A DNA stretch of 64,000 nt from Serendipita indica DSM 11827 (taxonomy: Eukaryota > Basidiomycota > Agaricomycetes > Sebacinales > Serendipitaceae), in contig CAJVGD010000010.1 of NCBI GenBank assembly GCA_910890315.1, positions 682,001-746,000 of the forward strand. The letters run 5' to 3'. The position numbers were made by a program, and so were the translations under genes. Within the stretch, counting starts at the first letter, position 1; every line of letters begins with the position of its first letter. The notes under the pieces were generated by a model. The model made no database searches, was not told the DNA's origin, and saw only the letters and a program-made list of their open reading frames with translations. This document shows, one piece after another, positions 60,086-64,000 of this stretch.

Positions 60086-62027
60086 ATGGCAGCGCTTCCA
60101 CGATCAACTTGCGAAGAATTAGAGAGGCTAAGACAAGAGCGTGTGGTATTGGCACGTCAAATTCACGAGCAGAAAGCTAGGCATGACGACGACGAGGACG
60201 CTCAAAGGAAACTGCAAGAGCTTCTGGCGAGCCATGTTATTATTTCCCGGACAATAACACGTCTCTGTGACCCGAATTTCAACGCAGAGATCCACTAGAG
60301 ACCTTGCCATCAGAACTGTGGACGCAAATCATCAAGATGGCGGTTGAAGATGATCCTGCTTCAGTAACCCTTATTGCGCCGATGTGCCGTGTTTCTAGAA
60401 CGTGGCTTCGATTGATTACAAATGAGCCTAGTTTCTGGACCACGATTCATACATATGTGCCCATAGATGGTTCTCTGGAAAGGATCAAAGCTCAAGTGTC
60501 GATGAATCTCAGACGTTCCTCATCACTTGACCTGGATCTCTATGTAGACTTTCATACCGAGACCTGGAAGCAGCACTTCGCACCCATTATATCTCCTCAC
60601 GCCGGTCGAGTCAAGAAAGTCGTGGCGTTGCCGCCAGTTTTCAGCGAACTCTTGCCGGTATCATACGAAGAAGGGCTGTTATCTGTTCCGTTTCCTAACT
60701 TGAAGATTCTAGAGTGGCATGGTCTACTCTCCTGTGTCTATACTACCCATATATGGCCCCTCCTACGCGGTAGTCCGCGCTTGGAAGAGTTGAAGGGCGC
60801 CCTCTTCATGGAGGTCCACGCTTCAAATAATCTATTCCCTTGCTTACGTAGCTTGGAATTGGACGTGGGTTTGATGCAGGTCATGCCCACTCTTGAGCGA
60901 ATGGAATTACTCCGATCTGTCAAACTCACATCCAGATCTAAACCGCCTCCTCCGATCGGGCCACAAACCTGTTCTAGAGGTTCTCCCTTACGTTGGATCC
61001 ACCTTGACTATAGCCTTCCTGATACTCATTTATGCGAGATGCTCATAGGGAGATTGGGTTCCTCCTTGCGCGAACTCGCGATGGCTCTCGACGTTGACAA
61101 TTTATCCTCAATATGTGCTTCACTTGGTGTTCTTACGAACCTGGAAGCATTCACTTGCCAAATTCGATGCGCACGAGGTGTAAAGCCTCTATCACCGTCG
61201 TCGTCACCATCACTACCTGTTCGCTATTGCAAAGTTGATATCAGATATGCCGTCCCAGATACAGATTGGGATGCCGATGTACGAGACGATCCGGCGCTCG
61301 AGGTCTTCTTGGCCTCTTTCCTCCTTCATTTTCCCCTTCTCGAAACTCTCAGTGTCATCACTTGGAGTCAACCATGCAAAATATTCCTGGACGCTTACCC
61401 ACAGCTCCGCTCCGTCGACACAGGGCCAGATATTGTCCCCTTTTGTCGGCCACAGAGTCATCTTCCCAATCTGCGAGTGATGAAGGTGGCATGCAACGTC
61501 GGAAATATCAATAATAATGCCTATCCCAACGTAGAGAGACTGAAACTAAGATTTGCTATGGACGCGTGGAGGTCTACAGAGAATTCACCATTTCGACGGC
61601 TCTATCTGGTACGATGGACGTGCCTCGCAGTTTTATATCTCGAGATGCGATTTACATGCAAGAGGCGAGCATCCGTTTCGACTTGCCCGCGCTGCGTATT
61701 CTGCGCATCTCGGCGCGAGGGGACATCTCGACATTCATCTGCTGCCAGCTCGCTATGCAGTGCGAGACTACGCCTTCCTTACAGCAGGTCGAGTTCGTCG
61801 ATAATTACCCCGAATGGGACGTTCTCTTTATCACACTCGAACGGCGAATACTATCGCAATTCGAGCCAGTGAAGATCATCAATACCCTCTCATTCCCTGG
61901 ATATCCGCCGAACTTCTGTCTGGCATCACTGGTGGATAGATTGAAGGGACTACTCACGCCTAGGCCCACTTCATTTGAGCTTTCGGTCTACGCTGTCATG
62001 GATAAACTTGGTGACATGAGCGTGTAA
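60086..62027 (+). pseudogene. F-box-like protein, frameshifted paralogue
   Basis: Same design as the upstream gene: a coiled-coil start (EELERLRQERVVLARQI), then an F-box (LETLPSELWTQIIKMAVED, MCRVSRTWLRLITNEPSFW) and a leucine-rich body ending near 62027 with VLFITLERRILSQFEPVKI, the counterpart of the end of the first copy. Two frame breaks are visible. One is at about 60290, just before LETLPSELW; the other is at about 61561-61566, between LKLRFAM and VEVYREFTIS. Neither has room for an intron. I read this as a recently broken duplicate, unless the assembly has base errors. Confidence 0.7.
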
Positions 62028-63097
62028 GTCGCCTCTTATTACCGTAACGAGTTGCAGTAATATTCATGCTTACATATTGACAGCACGGGCTGCCAACAGT
62101 GTATCAAGCTACATCGACCATGCTCCAAACCAACAACACACCTGTCCTATTCACCCCCCACGCCATCTTCTAGTCGAGAGAACCTCTATACATATCCAAA
62201 AACAGATAAAGAGGTTATCGATACGTGGATGTCGCGCTCATGGGAGAGAGCCTGGCTGCATGGGATTGATTATCGCCGGATGCCTTCCTGCCAGCGTCTT
62301 CTTGGCAGGAGCAACGTAACATTGTCTGAGTATACAGAATGCTTATAGAGGTATCACTCGTACGTCTCAGTACATATCGAACATACGCTAGCTAGTTTGC
62401 CCAGTTCGTAGTGTCCTATTCATTCAACGAATCACAACTTCTTAATTAGGTGCTCGGATTGTCAAGAATAAGAGTTGTTTTGAATTGCTTTCTGCCAATG
62501 GTCGGATTTCATGCCGCCTGGACCAACACGGAGTCATTCTGGCTCGTGTGCTAGAGAGTAGAGCTTACTTAAATCTACCGAGACATTCCGGAAACCAATG
62601 TTACATTTCATGTCACCGACCATCAATTCAAACCACGGACCGTCCAACGAGAGTCTGGGAGAGACCAGAGCCAAAACCAGTCCAAAAAGCAAACGAGACG
62701 TAAAGTAAAGAAGGTTAAAGCTGTTAATTGAAGAAATAAGATAAAGAAATAAAACGAGCGACCACCTAGGTATACGTGTGGACGGCTCAAACGAATGGAA
62801 TAACAAATCGAGTGCGCCGCGCCAGGGAAAGAAGTTAAAAAGGGAAACCGGCCTGGCATGGCAGAAAAGGAGGAGTCCCTGGCGATAGAATTAAAGTCCA
62901 AAGCAAGGCGCACTCGAGGTATGCGAGGGAAAGGGAAGAAGTTATGACAGAGTGTGGCGTGGTGCTGTTCGTGATAGTAGGCGCTACAATTGTTTGTGAT
63001 GATTGAGAGAGGGGTGTTGTGCGCATGCATGCATCGCCTTGGTGGGCGACGGCCTAGTGGAAAAAACCCAGTTTAATAATACATCTTTACTTCTCCT
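62028..63097. other. Intergenic region
   Basis: Convergent 3' flanks of the F-box pseudogene and the acyltransferase. Minus-strand open frames near 62500-63030 are hydrophobic and overlap in several frames; I treat them as untranslated sequence. Confidence 0.5.
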
Positions 63098-64000
63098 TTA
63101 TTGCTTCTCCTTGTCCTCTTTGGTGCTCGTAATCGTCTCGGTGACCTTGTTCGCAAACAAGCCAATCATGGAGCGCAAAAACGGCGAGACGGCGTACATG
63201 GCACCCGTGATACCGACAGACGTGCACCCAATATCAATCTTGGGCTTGGACGTCGTTGGACCAAAATCGACAAAGCTCTTGCCCTCTTTGAGCGCAATCG
63301 CAATCGTGTGTTGCATCATGACGAAATACGCCTTGAGCGGACGCGCGAGCTCATAGTCGAGTCCCTGGAGATCCGACGTAATCGTATCCCCCAAGCGGAA
63401 CAAGACACACGATGCAATCGTCTTGCCGTCTGCGCGCAAAAAGAGCAAGCTTCGATCACCCTTGTTGCCACCGCCGAGTTCCATGAGCATATTCTCGTCC
63501 GGTTCCGCAAGCACGGCAGTTTGACCTTCACCCGTCCGCTTTTGAGCAATTTGTCGCCAGAGACGCATGACCTCTTCGCACTGTGTCTCCGTAAACTCTG
63601 TGCTCTCCAAGACTTCACCGTGCGCCTTTTTAAACGCAGCCTCTTGGTCGCGATACTTGATTGCCTTGAGGTACTCGGGGAGCGTCTTACCCTTGTACGG
63701 GCGCAGATCAATCACGTGCGATGGTGGGAGGGGAGAAGGTTGCCAGCCACTGGGGACAATCGCGCGTTCGGCATCACCGTGTTGGTACGTCGGGTCGAGC
63801 AAGATTGTGCAACGCTCCGAGCGCGGACGGTGGTCGTTCCACTCTGCGACAGCACGAAGGACAGCAGCCGAACGGGCAACGGGCCGCTTGGTAGCAGCAG
63901 TGTAAAATGTTGCTTGTCGGAAGGGCCAGTGAAAGGCGAGAAGGCCAAGTCTGACGCAGAGTGGCTTAAAGTACGAATCGGCACCAAGCGTACGACGGAG
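63098..64000 (-). CDS. GNAT/BioF2-like acyltransferase, C-terminal part
   Basis: An open frame entering from the right edge and ending at 63098; the N-terminus lies outside the window. It reads through LGADSYFKPLCVRLGLLAFH, EWNDHRPRSERCTILLDPTY, DLRPYKGKTLPEYLKAIKYR, SLLFLRADGKTIASCVLFRL, GLDYELARPLKAYFVMMQH and EGKSFVDFGPTTSKPKID, then a helix with FLRSMIGLFANKV. The TIASCVLFRL strand, LKAYFVMMQ helix and FDFG-like strand are the pattern of BioF2-like acetyltransferases (the FemAB-like GNAT branch). The substrate is unknown. The codon use is C-biased, suggesting good expression. Confidence 0.7.
   Translation of the reverse strand, partial: LRRTLGADSYFKPLCVRLGLLAFHWPFRQATFYTAATKRPVARSAAVLRAVAEWNDHRPRSERCTILLDPTYQHGDAERAIVPSGWQPSPLPPSHVIDLRPYKGKTLPEYLKAIKYRDQEAAFKKAHGEVLESTEFTETQCEEVMRLWRQIAQKRTGEGQTAVLAEPDENMLMELGGGNKGDRSLLFLRADGKTIASCVLFRLGDTITSDLQGLDYELARPLKAYFVMMQHTIAIALKEGKSFVDFGPTTSKPKIDIGCTSVGITGAMYAVSPFLRSMIGLFANKVTETITSTKEDKEKQ

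Noticed and set aside
62534-63030. Overlapping hydrophobic minus-strand frames
   Set aside because: Several frames overlap, none with a domain; the position fits the 3' untranslated region of the acyltransferase gene.

Overview
The window reads as nuclear DNA of a filamentous basidiomycete. Genes are split by many short introns (about 45-100 nt, mostly GT-AG). Several genes are fungus-specific: a Zn2Cys6 transcription factor, multi-WSC secreted proteins, HET-C and DUF6533 membrane proteins. One gene has the RRM/MLLE layout of the endosomal mRNA transporter Rrm4. Crinkler (CRN) effectors together with CACTA/Tnp2 transposon debris suggest an agaricomycete, possibly of the Rhizoctonia/Ceratobasidium type. 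That placement is inference from gene content; no search was run.

Layout. 1-2.6 kb: no gene seen. 2.6-10.1 kb: accessory region with two minus-strand Crinkler genes (header plus kinase, one with a clear PD-(D/E)XK nuclease domain), a third relic of the kinase tail, and the C-terminal third of a CACTA-type Tnp2 transposase between them, next to inverted GGTCAA/TTGACC repeats. 10.7-13.3 kb: a broken DJ-1/PfpI-like gene and two adjacent acyl-CoA-binding protein genes. 13.5-22.7 kb: core genes PEX13, a mitochondrial TPR protein resembling Mgr3, and condensin subunit 1. 22.9-27.8 kb: a DUF6533-type membrane protein and a decayed cytochrome P450. 28.1-33.4 kb: two divergent multi-WSC secreted proteins. 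33.9-37.6 kb: a large, strongly codon-biased protein of unknown function. 38.2-40.8 kb: cytosolic prolyl-tRNA synthetase. 41.2-46.5 kb: an F-box protein and a Zn2Cys6 regulator. 47.3-50.4 kb: Rrm4-like RNA-binding protein. 50.6-54.0 kb: HET-C. 54.3-56.0 kb: kinetochore Dsn1/Mis13. 56.2-57.5 kb: a patatin-like protein lacking its catalytic dyad. 57.7-62.0 kb: tandem F-box paralogues, the second broken. 63.1-64.0 kb: the C-terminal part of a GNAT/BioF2-like acyltransferase running off the right edge.

The window therefore has a conserved housekeeping core (peroxisome import, condensin, kinetochore, tRNA charging, mRNA transport) interrupted by fast-evolving islands (Crinklers, transposon, P450, WSC, F-box, patatin) where duplication and gene decay are directly visible. 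Exon joins given here were made by eye from splice signals and reading frame, and need transcript support.
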